64,000 nucleotides of DNA from Sphingobacteriales bacterium (GTDB lineage: Bacteria > Bacteroidota > Bacteroidia > Sphingobacteriales > Sphingobacteriaceae): contig JANXOD010000044.1 of NCBI GenBank assembly GCA_025353765.1, forward strand, positions 1 through 64,000, in the 5' to 3' direction. The notes beneath the pieces are model-generated. The model worked only from the letters and a program-made list of their open reading frames with translations, made no database searches and was not told where the DNA came from. Shown here one piece after another: positions 24,855 to 34,507 of this stretch; the first letter of the stretch is position 1, and each line of letters starts with the position of its first letter. The translations under genes were made by a program, and so were the position numbers.

Positions 24855-27500
24855 TTAAAATTTATAAGAGTAAGAAACTGAAGGAACTATAGGGAGCCCT
24901 GCTTTATTTAGAGTATTAATACTTGTAGCCCCATCATTCGATATGGTGAAATCCTTTGAATTTGGGTAATAAATAAAGGGGTTTATATGATTATAAACAT
25001 TATAAACCCCTATTTCCCAAGTACGTTCTCCATGCTTTTTCTGTTTAGTAAATTGGGCTCCAATATCTAAACGGTGAAAAGGGTCGGTACGAAAAACTCC
25101 GTTTTGACTATATTCAGTGACTTCTGTATTGTTTCCATAAGATGGAACAGGCCCTTGTGTTTGAATAGTATAATTTGAAAATGGTATATTAAGTGGGGCT
25201 CCGCTAGAGTATGTCCAGGAAAAAGATAATTTCATTTTAGGCGAGGCCTGATAAATTCCCACAAGAGAAACATTATGCCTGTGGTCTTGCTGGGGGTAAA
25301 ATTCTTTCCCATCATTCAGTTCATTAAATTTAAATTTTACCCAGGCAAGGGTATAGCCAAACCATCCTGAAAATTTTCCACTTTTTTTTTGAAGCAGAAA
25401 TTCAGCTCCATAACTCCTGCCATTCCCGATCGTAATATTATCTTCCCAACTAATAGGTTCTGTAGTACTAAAATCTTCCTGATCTATCTCATCACCGGGA
25501 TTATATTTTCCCAAAAATGAAGCTCCTGGTTTATAAGCTATAATATGATACATTTTTTTATAATAGCCTTCTATAGATAAAGTCAATTTTTTTTCTGAGA
25601 AATCCTGATCTAATCCTATGGCAAATTGATCTGCACGTTGAGGAGAAATTTTTTTAGTAGCTGGAATCCACAAATCTGTAGGAAGCCCTACTCCTGTATT
25701 GGAGAGCAGATGCATATACTGATTCATCCGGGAATAAGAAGTTTTTAATGCCAAATCTGGAGCTAGCATGGCTTTAGCAGAAAGGCGTGGCTCTGCATTT
25801 ATATAAGTCTTTCCCTGGGCAGTAAAACTGGAGGATCTTAATCCGGCATTTAAGGCAAGAAACTCGCTGATATGCCAATCATCCTCCATAAAAAGATTAT
25901 TTTCAAATGAATTAAAAGGATTTTTCTTTGATACATTTTGATTAGCCGCAGAACCTTCAGTTACTACTGCGCTGGGTATAAAATTATGCCAAACGGTCCG
26001 GGCTCCTACACGGAAATAATGTTGAGTGCCTAAGGCATAGTCTACATCAAACTTTGCACCCATATCTGTTATGGATGAAGTATATCTTAAACGATAAAAC
26101 CCATCCTGATCTTTATCATCCTGGCTAATGCCTAACCCATAATGGCTATAGATAAGTGATGTATTGCTGAATATTTTATTATTAAAAATATGATTCCAGC
26201 GGGCAGTAAATGTTGCATTCCCCCATCCAAAATCATTTGCTGTTTCGCTTTTTGTATCTACTAAAGAAATATTTTTTAAATACATTTTATCCCTTCCAAA
26301 ATATCCGCTTAAATAAACTCGGTTCTTATCATCAATTTCGGTATGATATTTCGCATTCAGATCATAAAAATAGTAACCCGCTTTAGTATGTTTAGGAGCA
26401 AAAGGCGTTATTAAAATGTCTGCATAGGTTCGGCGACCTGCAATAAGAAAGGAGGATTTATTTTTTCTGATGGGCCCTTCTAAGGTAAAGCGAGATGAAA
26501 GCAGGCCAATTCCAACTTCTCCATGAATTTCCTCTTTATTTCCATCTTTCATGTTTAATACCAGTACAGAAGATAAACGTTCTCCAAAACGTGCCGGGAA
26601 ACCACCTTTTATGAGTTGGATACTTTTTATAGCATCTCCGTTAAAGACAGAGAAAAGTCCGAAGAAATGATTTACATTATATACTACAGCATCATCTAAA
26701 ATAATCAGGTTTTGATCCTGGTTACCGCCACGTACATAAACACTGCTACTTAAATCCGTACCCTTTTGTACACCCGGAAGAAGTTGCAGAACTTTAAATA
26801 CATCCTTTTCGCCAAAAAATCCGGGGGTATTTTTAATCTGGCTAACAGGGATATCAATGGAACTCATTTGAGTGGTTTCAGTGATTCTATCATCCTTATC
26901 AGCATTTATAACCACTTCCTGCAAAGCTGCAGATGGTTCCAGTTCGATATCTATTTTTTGAGATTCATCACTTGATATTGGCTGAATCGCTTTTGTGTAG
27001 CCTACAAAAGAAACTTCCAGTGTATATTCTCCGGGATCCATGTTAATACTATAAAAACCATAGTTATTAGTTACGGCTCCGCGTTTTAATTCTGGGATAT
27101 AAATTGTTGCTCCGGGTAAAGATTCTAAAGAACCTTTTTCACGAACAATACCTGAAATATTCTTGTTTTTAGCCTTCTCGTCAATATTATCTTTTTTAGA
27201 CTTTAAAATGATCTTATGATTAATAAGATGATATTCGATTTGTAAGGGTGAAAATAGTTCATCTAGTATTTCGCTAATTTTTTTGTTTTCTGCCGCTAAG
27301 CTGACCTTCTTTCCCAGCAAAATCTGATCATTGGCATACGTAAATTTCAAATCGTATTTTTTCTGCAGATCATCCAGAATGTCTCCTAACTTAACCTGAT
27401 TATAGCTTATAGATACCTGTTTATCAAGTATATCCTGCTGAGCAGATACGCTTAAAGACAAACATAGTAATCCCATTAAAAATGTAAATATTCTCTGCAT
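24855..27500 (-). CDS. TonB-dependent receptor with STN and CarboxypepD-like domains (copy 1)
   Basis: The product has 881 residues: signal peptide (LLCLSLSVSAQ), STN domain (VSISYNQVKLGDILDDLQKK), carboxypeptidase-like domain (LPGATIYIPELKRGAVTNNY), plug (SSSVYVRGGNQDQNLIILDD) and a barrel ending LPIVPSVSYSYKF. It is near its copy-2 paralogue in sequence and length, so the receptor/DUF4249 pair was duplicated as a unit. It lies directly after FecR (15 bp), so it is the receptor most likely to signal through the sigma/anti-sigma pair. Confidence 0.9.
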   Translation of the reverse strand: MQRIFTFLMGLLCLSLSVSAQQDILDKQVSISYNQVKLGDILDDLQKKYDLKFTYANDQILLGKKVSLAAENKKISEILDELFSPLQIEYHLINHKIILKSKKDNIDEKAKNKNISGIVREKGSLESLPGATIYIPELKRGAVTNNYGFYSINMDPGEYTLEVSFVGYTKAIQPISSDESQKIDIELEPSAALQEVVINADKDDRITETTQMSSIDIPVSQIKNTPGFFGEKDVFKVLQLLPGVQKGTDLSSSVYVRGGNQDQNLIILDDAVVYNVNHFFGLFSVFNGDAIKSIQLIKGGFPARFGERLSSVLVLNMKDGNKEEIHGEVGIGLLSSRFTLEGPIRKNKSSFLIAGRRTYADILITPFAPKHTKAGYYFYDLNAKYHTEIDDKNRVYLSGYFGRDKMYLKNISLVDTKSETANDFGWGNATFTARWNHIFNNKIFSNTSLIYSHYGLGISQDDKDQDGFYRLRYTSSITDMGAKFDVDYALGTQHYFRVGARTVWHNFIPSAVVTEGSAANQNVSKKNPFNSFENNLFMEDDWHISEFLALNAGLRSSSFTAQGKTYINAEPRLSAKAMLAPDLALKTSYSRMNQYMHLLSNTGVGLPTDLWIPATKKISPQRADQFAIGLDQDFSEKKLTLSIEGYYKKMYHIIAYKPGASFLGKYNPGDEIDQEDFSTTEPISWEDNITIGNGRSYGAEFLLQKKSGKFSGWFGYTLAWVKFKFNELNDGKEFYPQQDHRHNVSLVGIYQASPKMKLSFSWTYSSGAPLNIPFSNYTIQTQGPVPSYGNNTEVTEYSQNGVFRTDPFHRLDIGAQFTKQKKHGERTWEIGVYNVYNHINPFIYYPNSKDFTISNDGATSINTLNKAGLPIVPSVSYSYKF

Positions 27501-27515
27501 ATTGTATTTCTTAGA

Positions 27516-28502
27516 CTATTTCTTAGGTTGAATGAGATATGAATTATTGGCTTTTGTTATTCGAACGTCAAGCAGATCTTCGAGCAAAGTGATAACCTGA
27601 TCAAGTGAATCACCGTCGAAATAAGAAGTGATTTTACGGGAAGCAATATCAGGATCTTTCAATATAAATTTTACCTTGTAATGTATTTCAATATCTTTCA
27701 GAACATCGGCAACTGCCATATTATTAAATTCCAGCTTTCTGCTTTTCCAGAACATGAAGTTAGTGTTCTGGTAATGGGATTTGCTAATGGAGCCATCCTC
27801 TTTATACTCGCCTTTATCACCAGGTAATAATATAACTGCCTGCTGAGGTTTGTCTATTAGTTTAAAAGAAACTCTGCCGGTGAATACGGCAACAGCAACA
27901 TTTCCTCCTTCAGAGCATGATTTAACATTAAATGAAGTACCTAAAACTTGCGTTTGAGTTTTGCCAGCTTTAATAATAAAAGGCTTTTTAGGATTCTTTG
28001 TCACTTCAAAAAAAGCTTCACCTCTTAGTTCAACGTGTCTTTCTTTCTCTTTATTAAAATCGGGTTCATAAGTTAAAGAACTCTGTTCATTTAGCCATAT
28101 TTTAGAACCATCCGGCAAGGTAACTTCTTTATGCTGGCCTTTAAGTGTTGCAAATTCAATGGTATCATTTTTAATTAGTTTATAAAAAACTACACCCATA
28201 ACGCATAAAAATGCGATAGCAGCTGCAACTTGAAAATAACGGGTAATGGATTTAGCCGGGCGTAGATTTTTAACAGGACTTTGTAAACGTTGTTCCACAT
28301 TTTTCCAGGCAAGAGTAATATCAGGATCAAAGTCTTGCCCATAAGTTTTGGAGTGCTTCCAAACCTGCTGCAATTCTTTAAGCATATCAGCATGTTCATT
28401 GTCTTTATCAACCCATTGCATGAGCTCTTCAATCTCAGACAAAGCGATGTTATTAGACAGGTATTTGCTAATCAATTCCCAATACCGTTCTTGATTTTCC
28501 AT
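27516..28502 (-). CDS. FecR-family anti-sigma factor
   Basis: The product has 328 residues: N-terminal sigma-binding helices in the cytoplasm (residues 1-85), a membrane helix at ~90-110 (VAAAIAFLCVMGVVFYKLI), the periplasmic FecR domain (LPDGSKIWLNEQSSLTYEPD, VELRGEAFFEV, GTSFNVKS) and a C-terminal STN-like DUF4974 part. It transmits the state of the outer membrane receptor to the ECF sigma factor encoded upstream. Its ATG follows directly on the stop codon of the 35-codon ORF. Confidence 0.92.
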   Translation of the reverse strand: MENQERYWELISKYLSNNIALSEIEELMQWVDKDNEHADMLKELQQVWKHSKTYGQDFDPDITLAWKNVEQRLQSPVKNLRPAKSITRYFQVAAAIAFLCVMGVVFYKLIKNDTIEFATLKGQHKEVTLPDGSKIWLNEQSSLTYEPDFNKEKERHVELRGEAFFEVTKNPKKPFIIKAGKTQTQVLGTSFNVKSCSEGGNVAVAVFTGRVSFKLIDKPQQAVILLPGDKGEYKEDGSISKSHYQNTNFMFWKSRKLEFNNMAVADVLKDIEIHYKVKFILKDPDIASRKITSYFDGDSLDQVITLLEDLLDVRITKANNSYLIQPKK

Positions 28503-28610
28503 TTATGCAATAATCATACTTACCATTCGTAAAATATCCTGAAGTTCATCCAATGTATAGTCGCCTGATGATACTTTTTCTATAGCTTGTTCTAAAATTT
28601 CCTCTTCCAT
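28503..28610 (-). CDS. Small ORF (35 aa) between sigma factor and FecR
   Basis: ATG at 28608-28610 opens 35 codons: MEEEILEQAIEKVSSGDYTL then DELQDILRMVSMIIA, with the stop directly abutting the FecR ATG (TAAATG). The peptide is acidic and predicted helical (DYTLDELQDIL). The tight abutment implies translational coupling. No family recognised; it may be a small regulator or only a leader for FecR translation. Confidence 0.5.
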   Translation of the reverse strand: MEEEILEQAIEKVSSGDYTLDELQDILRMVSMIIA

Positions 28611-28660
28611 AACTCAAATTTATTGCTCTAATGATATGACACTATGCTTAAAGAGTTCCC

Positions 28661-29200
28661 CTATTGAAGGAAGAAAAAAAGCAACAATATTTTAATATAA
28701 ACTTTTAAATGTGTTCGCAAATGTTTCAAAGCTTTAACCATTTGATTATCTACAGTTTTAGGTGATATTCCTAAATGTGAAGCAATTTCTTTATAGCTGA
28801 GATGTTCAAAACGGCTTAATACAAATACCTTTCTACAGGCATTGGGCAATAAATCAACTGCTTCATTAACAAGCTCCTGAATTTCTTTTACGGCCATTTG
28901 GCTTTCGGCATTACTTTCTTCTTGCGATGAATGCGAAGAAACGAAAGCATTTTCACGCTCATCTGAACGTTTCACCTTTCGGATGTTATTTAGAGAATGA
29001 TTGATGGTACTTTGATAGAGATAAGACTTTAAGGAAGTTGTAATGTGTATCTCTTCTCTTTTCTCCCAAAGCTTACAAAATATATCCTGTACAATATCTT
29101 CTGCAATGTCTTTATCATTCACAATACGAAATGAAGCCCTTGCCAGAGCTTTATAATGTAGTTGGAACAATTCTTCAAAAGCAGAAAAATCTAATTGCAT
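28661..29200 (-). CDS. ECF sigma-70 factor, FecI-like
   Basis: The product has 179 residues with region 2 (RIVNDKDIAEDIVQDIFCKL WEKR in the -10 binding helix) and region 4 (RKVFVLSRFEHLSYKEIAS, helix-turn-helix LGISPKTVDNQMVKALKHLR). Typical of Bacteroidota sigma factors that drive receptor operons. It heads the minus-strand unit sigma, small ORF, FecR, receptor 1, DUF4249, receptor 2, DUF4249. The C-terminus ends in a hydrophobic IKILLLFFFLQ, slightly unusual for a soluble sigma factor. Confidence 0.93.
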   Translation of the reverse strand: MQLDFSAFEELFQLHYKALARASFRIVNDKDIAEDIVQDIFCKLWEKREEIHITTSLKSYLYQSTINHSLNNIRKVKRSDERENAFVSSHSSQEESNAESQMAVKEIQELVNEAVDLLPNACRKVFVLSRFEHLSYKEIASHLGISPKTVDNQMVKALKHLRTHLKVYIKILLLFFFLQ

Positions 29201-29428
29201 ATTTTTTTGTGTAAAAACTCCTATTAGTAAAACATTCTACGATATATATTATTATAAATAATCAGCAAAAAGAATCACAAATCTGGATAAAAAAAATTAA
29301 AAAGGTACAATATTTGATTTAAACAATTTGTTAGCTTTTTAGCTTATTATTATAAAGTATACTTAACATATATAAAATATACTTTCTGTTTAACAATTAT
29401 TCAGCAAAAATGTTTTTAATATAATCCT

Positions 29429-32400
29429 TTGAAAAAATATTTTTTAATAACCAGAAATATATTTGTTTGGCTGATTGTCGCAATCATTACATTACTATTG
29501 CTTGTATTCATATTTATACAAGTACCTTATGTGCAAAATATTGCCCGAAAAAAAGTGGTTACTTATCTTGAAAATAAAATTAAAACCAAGGTTGAAATTA
29601 AAAAGTTAAGCTTCGACTTTCCCAAATTACTGGTATTGGAAGATGTATATTTTGAAGATCGAAATCGGGATACCTTATTAGCAGGTGATACACTTAAGGT
29701 AGACATTAGTTTATTCAAACTCTTAAAAAAAGAGGTACAAATTAATGACATAGATTTAAGAGGGATTCGTGCTAACATTAATCGAACTATGCCTGATAGC
29801 ATCTTTAACTTTGATTACATCGTCAAAGCTTTTGTCAGCGAACAAAAAAAAGAACCGAAACCTCAGGATACAACAGCGGCTATGAAATTCTCATTGGATA
29901 AAATTAATCTGGATAGAATTAATATCAGCTACAAAAATGCCGTTACAGCAAATGATGTAGATTTTCATCTTGGCCATTTTGATACCAGAATTAAGAAGTT
30001 TGATTTAGATAAAATGAAATTCGCCATTCCTAAAATGGTGATGTCTGACGTGAATGCAAAAATAATACAGCGGAAACCTCCACTTAAAAATGAAAGCCCT
30101 GCAAAAGTTGAAGCAGATAGCAATAAGCCTTTTAATCTTGATTTAAATTTAGGAATTATTGATCTTAAAAACATTCATCTCAATTATCAGAACGATATTT
30201 CTGCATTAAAATCAGATATCAATTTGGGTAAATTACTGGTAGAAGTAGACTCCATAAACCTGAAAAAACAACGAATAGCCCTCAAAAATCTATTGCTTAA
30301 TGATAGCCGTTCAATCATCGTCTTAGGCAAAACTATGGCAGCTAAAATAGTAGCTAAGCAAAGCAAACAAGAAGTTAAAGCTCAATTAAATAATAACTGG
30401 CGAGTAAATATTAAACATGCAGATTGGAATAACAATAACCTGAATTTCGATAATTTCAATCTCCCACAGCAAAAAACAGGATTAGATTATGCCCATTTAG
30501 GAATATCAGATTTGAATGTTAAGGCAGAAGATTTTTACTATAGTTTAGATACTATATCTGGCAATATCGGCAACATTAGCTTCCGCAATAAAAGTGGTTT
30601 TATTCTTAATGAGCTAAGAACTAATTTTTTGTATGGACCAAAAGGAGCTTATTTAAATAAACTCTATATAAAAACTCCGAAAACCCGCCTACAAGATTAT
30701 TTAAAAATAAGTTATCCGTCGCTTGAAAGCATTTCTAAAGATCTGGGCGCAATAAGTATCCAAGCAAATCTGGTTAATAGCCAGCTAAGCCTTAAAGATA
30801 TTTTAACTTTTGCTCCCAATTTGGCTAATACAGATCCGTTTAAACGAAACCCTAATACCGTTATAAAAATTAATAGTGTTATTAATGGCAAAGTATCCGA
30901 TCTTAATATTCCTAAACTTCAAATTTCGGGATTATCCAATACCCGCATAAATGCTTCTGCCCATATTACCGGATTACCGGATATGAAGAAAGCGAATTTT
31001 AATGTAAAACTTGAAGAATTTTCATCTTCCGCAAACGATATAAATAATCTGGTATCCAAAGGAATGATCCCAGCTACTATTCGTTTACCCGACTCCTTTA
31101 ATTTGGTTGGCGCTTTTAGCGGGATGACAAGCAATTTTAAAACCTATATGCTATTAAGCTCCCATTATGGCTCTGCTAAAGTAATGGCCCAAATGAATGG
31201 AAAATATAAAGGCGCAGAAACATTTAATGCCCGTATGCAGTTCACCGATTTTAATATAGGGAAGTTAATGAAACAGGAAGCTAATCTTGGGCACATAACA
31301 GCCAATGCTCAGTTAGCAGGAACGGGAACTGATCCAAAATACATGTCGGCAAATTTTAATGCGATGGTACAAAGCATAGAATTAAAGGGGTATAATTATA
31401 AAAACACAACATTTAAAGGAACCCTCGCAAAGCAAAATATAACTGCTTTTGCTAAAATGAACGACCGAAATCTAGCCTTCAATCTGAATGCAAAGGCAAA
31501 TATTCAAGGAAAATACCCATCAGTCAATCTGACTTTAGATGTAGACAGCGCTAATTTTCAAAACCTAAAATTGTATAAAGATGATCTCCGCTTCTGCGGA
31601 AAAATTACAGCTAACCTTCCTTCTACAAATCCAAACAGGTTAATTGGAAATATTGATGCAAGCAATCTGCTTATAGTATCAAAAGGAAAACGATATCAAT
31701 TGGATAGTATACATGTTGCAGCAACAGCAACCGGTGATCAGAAAGATCTTCGTATTCGCTCAGAGTTTTTATCTGCGAACTTAACAGGCCAATATAATCT
31801 CACAGAAATTGGTAATGTGTTTACCAATGAGATTAATAAATATTTCAAAATTGCAGATGGAAAACAGCTTCCTGTTGCAACAGAAAATCACTTTACCTTC
31901 GGACTAAAGATTATTAACCGTCCAATTCTCCAATCTTTTATCCCGCTTTTAACCAGGTTAGATACTATTAAAATAGGCGGAAGTTACAATACAGAAATTC
32001 CCGGTTTAAAAGTAGACGGCTTTGCTCCTCTTATCGTTTACAATGGAAATACCTTAGAAAATGCCCGATTTAACACCAACACTTCGAATGATGCTTTAAA
32101 CTATTCCTTAAGTCTCGACCGGATTATCACGCCATCCTTGCAGATTAATAAAACGTCACTTGATGGCAAAGCTCAAAATAACCAATTAAACCTGAATTTA
32201 AATATAAAAGATAAGAACGACAAAAATAAATATCGCCTTGCGGGATTGTTTTCTGTACTCGCTAATCAATATCAGTTTAGTTTCAATCCAGATGGTTTAA
32301 TGCTCAATTACCAACCCTGGACTCTGGCTTCTGATAATAATATACAATTTGGTAAGCAGGGGATTTTAGCACACAACTTTGAATTATCCAGCGGTGGACA

Positions 32401-34507
32401 AAAGCTTTCTATAAATAGCAATCCGGCACAATTAAATGCTCCTTTGAAGGTAGATTTTACCGATTTTAAAATAGCAACCTTAACAGCAATTGCACAGAAA
32501 GATTCTCTATTAGCAGATGGTCTTATCAATGGAAATGTGCTGTTCAGTAATCTGAATACAAATCCCGTTTTTGTATCAGACTTGCTGGTGAAAGATTTTA
32601 CATTCCGGGCAGATACTGTGGGAGACCTTGGCATTAAAGTGAACAACAGCAAAACAAATACCTATGCGGCTCAGGTTAACATTACCGGAAAGGGAAATGA
32701 TGTTTTATTAGATGGCGAATATTATATTAAACCGCAAAATACCAGCAGTTTTGATTTTGATCTTCATATAAAAAACATCAATCTGGCTTCTATAGAAGGA
32801 TTAACCATGGGAAATTTGAAAAATGCCAGTGGTAATATAAATGGTGATCTTAAACTAACCGGAACAGCATCTGCGCCTAACATCCGCGGAGACGTAAATT
32901 TTAATAAGGCAGCTTTCAATATTGCCATGCTCAATGCATATTATCGCATTAATGATGATAAAATCTCCTTTACCAATCGTGGAATTGAATTGGATAATTT
33001 TACATTAACTGATTCTATCGGAAATAAAGCAGTGATTGACGGAGCAGTTTACACCACAAATTACACGGCTTATAAATTCGGACTGAATGTAAAAACTGAT
33101 AATTTTAAAGTGTTAAGCAGCAGCAAAAAAGATAATAAACTATTCTACGGTAATGTATTTTTAAATAGTGATTTACGCATTCGAGGAGATATGCATAAAC
33201 CTGAAGTTGACGGAAGCATCAAAATTAACGATAAAACAGATTTTACGGTTGTTTTGCCTCAAAGCAATCCCGGTATAGTTGAGCGGGATGGAATTGTAGA
33301 GTTTTTTGATGCAAGTAATCCTAAAAACTCAACTGCACTCACATCAGGATTAGATACACTCAATAAATCTGGTATTTCCGGTTTGGATGTAGCTGTAAAT
33401 ATTGAAGTAGATTCAAATGCCGTATTTAATATTATTGTGGATGAAGGGAATGGCGATTTTTTACGTGTAAAAGGTGCGGCTCAATTGACTGCCGGAATCG
33501 ACCCAAGCGGAAAAGTAAATCTTACCGGAACCTATCAGCTTTCCCAAGGCTCTTATGAATTATCTTTCAATTTTATCAAACGGAAATTCGATATCCAAAA
33601 AAGAAGCACTATTACCTGGACAGGCGAACCAACTACGGCAGATATAAATGTAACTGCCATTTATGTGGCCAATGCAGCTCCTATAGATCTGGTGCAGGAT
33701 CAAATTGATGAACCCGCAGCATCCTTAGTAAGATATAAGCAAAAACTACCTTTTGAAGTTTATTTAGCTATGGTTGGCCAGCTTTTAAAACCAGAAATTA
33801 CATTTGACATTTCATTGCCTACGGATAAAAATTACAATGTTGCCCGGGATGTGATTGATAACGTTCAAGCCAGGTTATCTCAATTAAAGTCACAACCTTC
33901 AGAATTAAACAAACAGGTATTTGCTCTGTTATTACTTAACCGGTTTGTGGGCGAAGATCCATTTGCTATTGATGGCGGCGGCGGCGCAGAATCATTGGTA
34001 CGTAGTAGTGTCAGTAAGATATTATCCGAAGAATTAAATAAACTGGCTGGCAATCTGATTGAAGGAGTAGACTTAAATTTTGATCTGGTATCTACAGAAG
34101 ATTATACCACAGGAGCTTTACAAAATCGAACAGATTTAAATGTTGGCCTGTCTAAACAATTATTAAATGATCGTTTAAAAGTAAGTATCGGAAGTAATTT
34201 TGAATTGGAAGGTCCCAGAAGTTCTAATCAGGCTCCAAGTAATATAGCCGGAAATATTGAACTGACTTATCAATTATCAAAAGATGGCAGATATATGCTG
34301 CGTGCCTATCGAAAAAATGAGTTTCAAGGTGTGATTGATGGATATATCATTGAAACTGGTGTAGGCTTTGTGATTACGCTTGATTACAATAAGTTTAAAG
34401 ATATTCTACACCGTTCTGAAGAACAAAAGCAGGCCAAAAAACAGCTAAGAGAAAACCAAAAACTGGAAAAAGAAGAGAAAAAACAAATCCCAAGTATTGA
34501 GAACTAA
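29429..34507 (+). CDS. tamB: Translocation and assembly module protein TamB
   Basis: The product has 1692 residues: one N-terminal membrane anchor (residues ~10-33, NIFVWLIVAIITLLLLVFIF), then a very long beta-rich AsmA/DUF490 region forming the periplasm-spanning groove, and the C-terminal TamB domain (LTGTYQLSQGSYELSFNFIK, LPFEVYLAMVGQLLKPEITF). TamB proteins bridge the inner and outer membranes for lipid transport and/or protein insertion together with an Omp85 partner. The start is TTG; no in-frame ATG lies upstream before a stop. Its stop overlaps the ATG of the TamL gene, indicating a coupled pair. Confidence 0.93.
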   Translation: MKKYFLITRNIFVWLIVAIITLLLLVFIFIQVPYVQNIARKKVVTYLENKIKTKVEIKKLSFDFPKLLVLEDVYFEDRNRDTLLAGDTLKVDISLFKLLKKEVQINDIDLRGIRANINRTMPDSIFNFDYIVKAFVSEQKKEPKPQDTTAAMKFSLDKINLDRINISYKNAVTANDVDFHLGHFDTRIKKFDLDKMKFAIPKMVMSDVNAKIIQRKPPLKNESPAKVEADSNKPFNLDLNLGIIDLKNIHLNYQNDISALKSDINLGKLLVEVDSINLKKQRIALKNLLLNDSRSIIVLGKTMAAKIVAKQSKQEVKAQLNNNWRVNIKHADWNNNNLNFDNFNLPQQKTGLDYAHLGISDLNVKAEDFYYSLDTISGNIGNISFRNKSGFILNELRTNFLYGPKGAYLNKLYIKTPKTRLQDYLKISYPSLESISKDLGAISIQANLVNSQLSLKDILTFAPNLANTDPFKRNPNTVIKINSVINGKVSDLNIPKLQISGLSNTRINASAHITGLPDMKKANFNVKLEEFSSSANDINNLVSKGMIPATIRLPDSFNLVGAFSGMTSNFKTYMLLSSHYGSAKVMAQMNGKYKGAETFNARMQFTDFNIGKLMKQEANLGHITANAQLAGTGTDPKYMSANFNAMVQSIELKGYNYKNTTFKGTLAKQNITAFAKMNDRNLAFNLNAKANIQGKYPSVNLTLDVDSANFQNLKLYKDDLRFCGKITANLPSTNPNRLIGNIDASNLLIVSKGKRYQLDSIHVAATATGDQKDLRIRSEFLSANLTGQYNLTEIGNVFTNEINKYFKIADGKQLPVATENHFTFGLKIINRPILQSFIPLLTRLDTIKIGGSYNTEIPGLKVDGFAPLIVYNGNTLENARFNTNTSNDALNYSLSLDRIITPSLQINKTSLDGKAQNNQLNLNLNIKDKNDKNKYRLAGLFSVLANQYQFSFNPDGLMLNYQPWTLASDNNIQFGKQGILAHNFELSSGGQKLSINSNPAQLNAPLKVDFTDFKIATLTAIAQKDSLLADGLINGNVLFSNLNTNPVFVSDLLVKDFTFRADTVGDLGIKVNNSKTNTYAAQVNITGKGNDVLLDGEYYIKPQNTSSFDFDLHIKNINLASIEGLTMGNLKNASGNINGDLKLTGTASAPNIRGDVNFNKAAFNIAMLNAYYRINDDKISFTNRGIELDNFTLTDSIGNKAVIDGAVYTTNYTAYKFGLNVKTDNFKVLSSSKKDNKLFYGNVFLNSDLRIRGDMHKPEVDGSIKINDKTDFTVVLPQSNPGIVERDGIVEFFDASNPKNSTALTSGLDTLNKSGISGLDVAVNIEVDSNAVFNIIVDEGNGDFLRVKGAAQLTAGIDPSGKVNLTGTYQLSQGSYELSFNFIKRKFDIQKRSTITWTGEPTTADINVTAIYVANAAPIDLVQDQIDEPAASLVRYKQKLPFEVYLAMVGQLLKPEITFDISLPTDKNYNVARDVIDNVQARLSQLKSQPSELNKQVFALLLLNRFVGEDPFAIDGGGGAESLVRSSVSKILSEELNKLAGNLIEGVDLNFDLVSTEDYTTGALQNRTDLNVGLSKQLLNDRLKVSIGSNFELEGPRSSNQAPSNIAGNIELTYQLSKDGRYMLRAYRKNEFQGVIDGYIIETGVGFVITLDYNKFKDILHRSEEQKQAKKQLRENQKLEKEEKKQIPSIEN

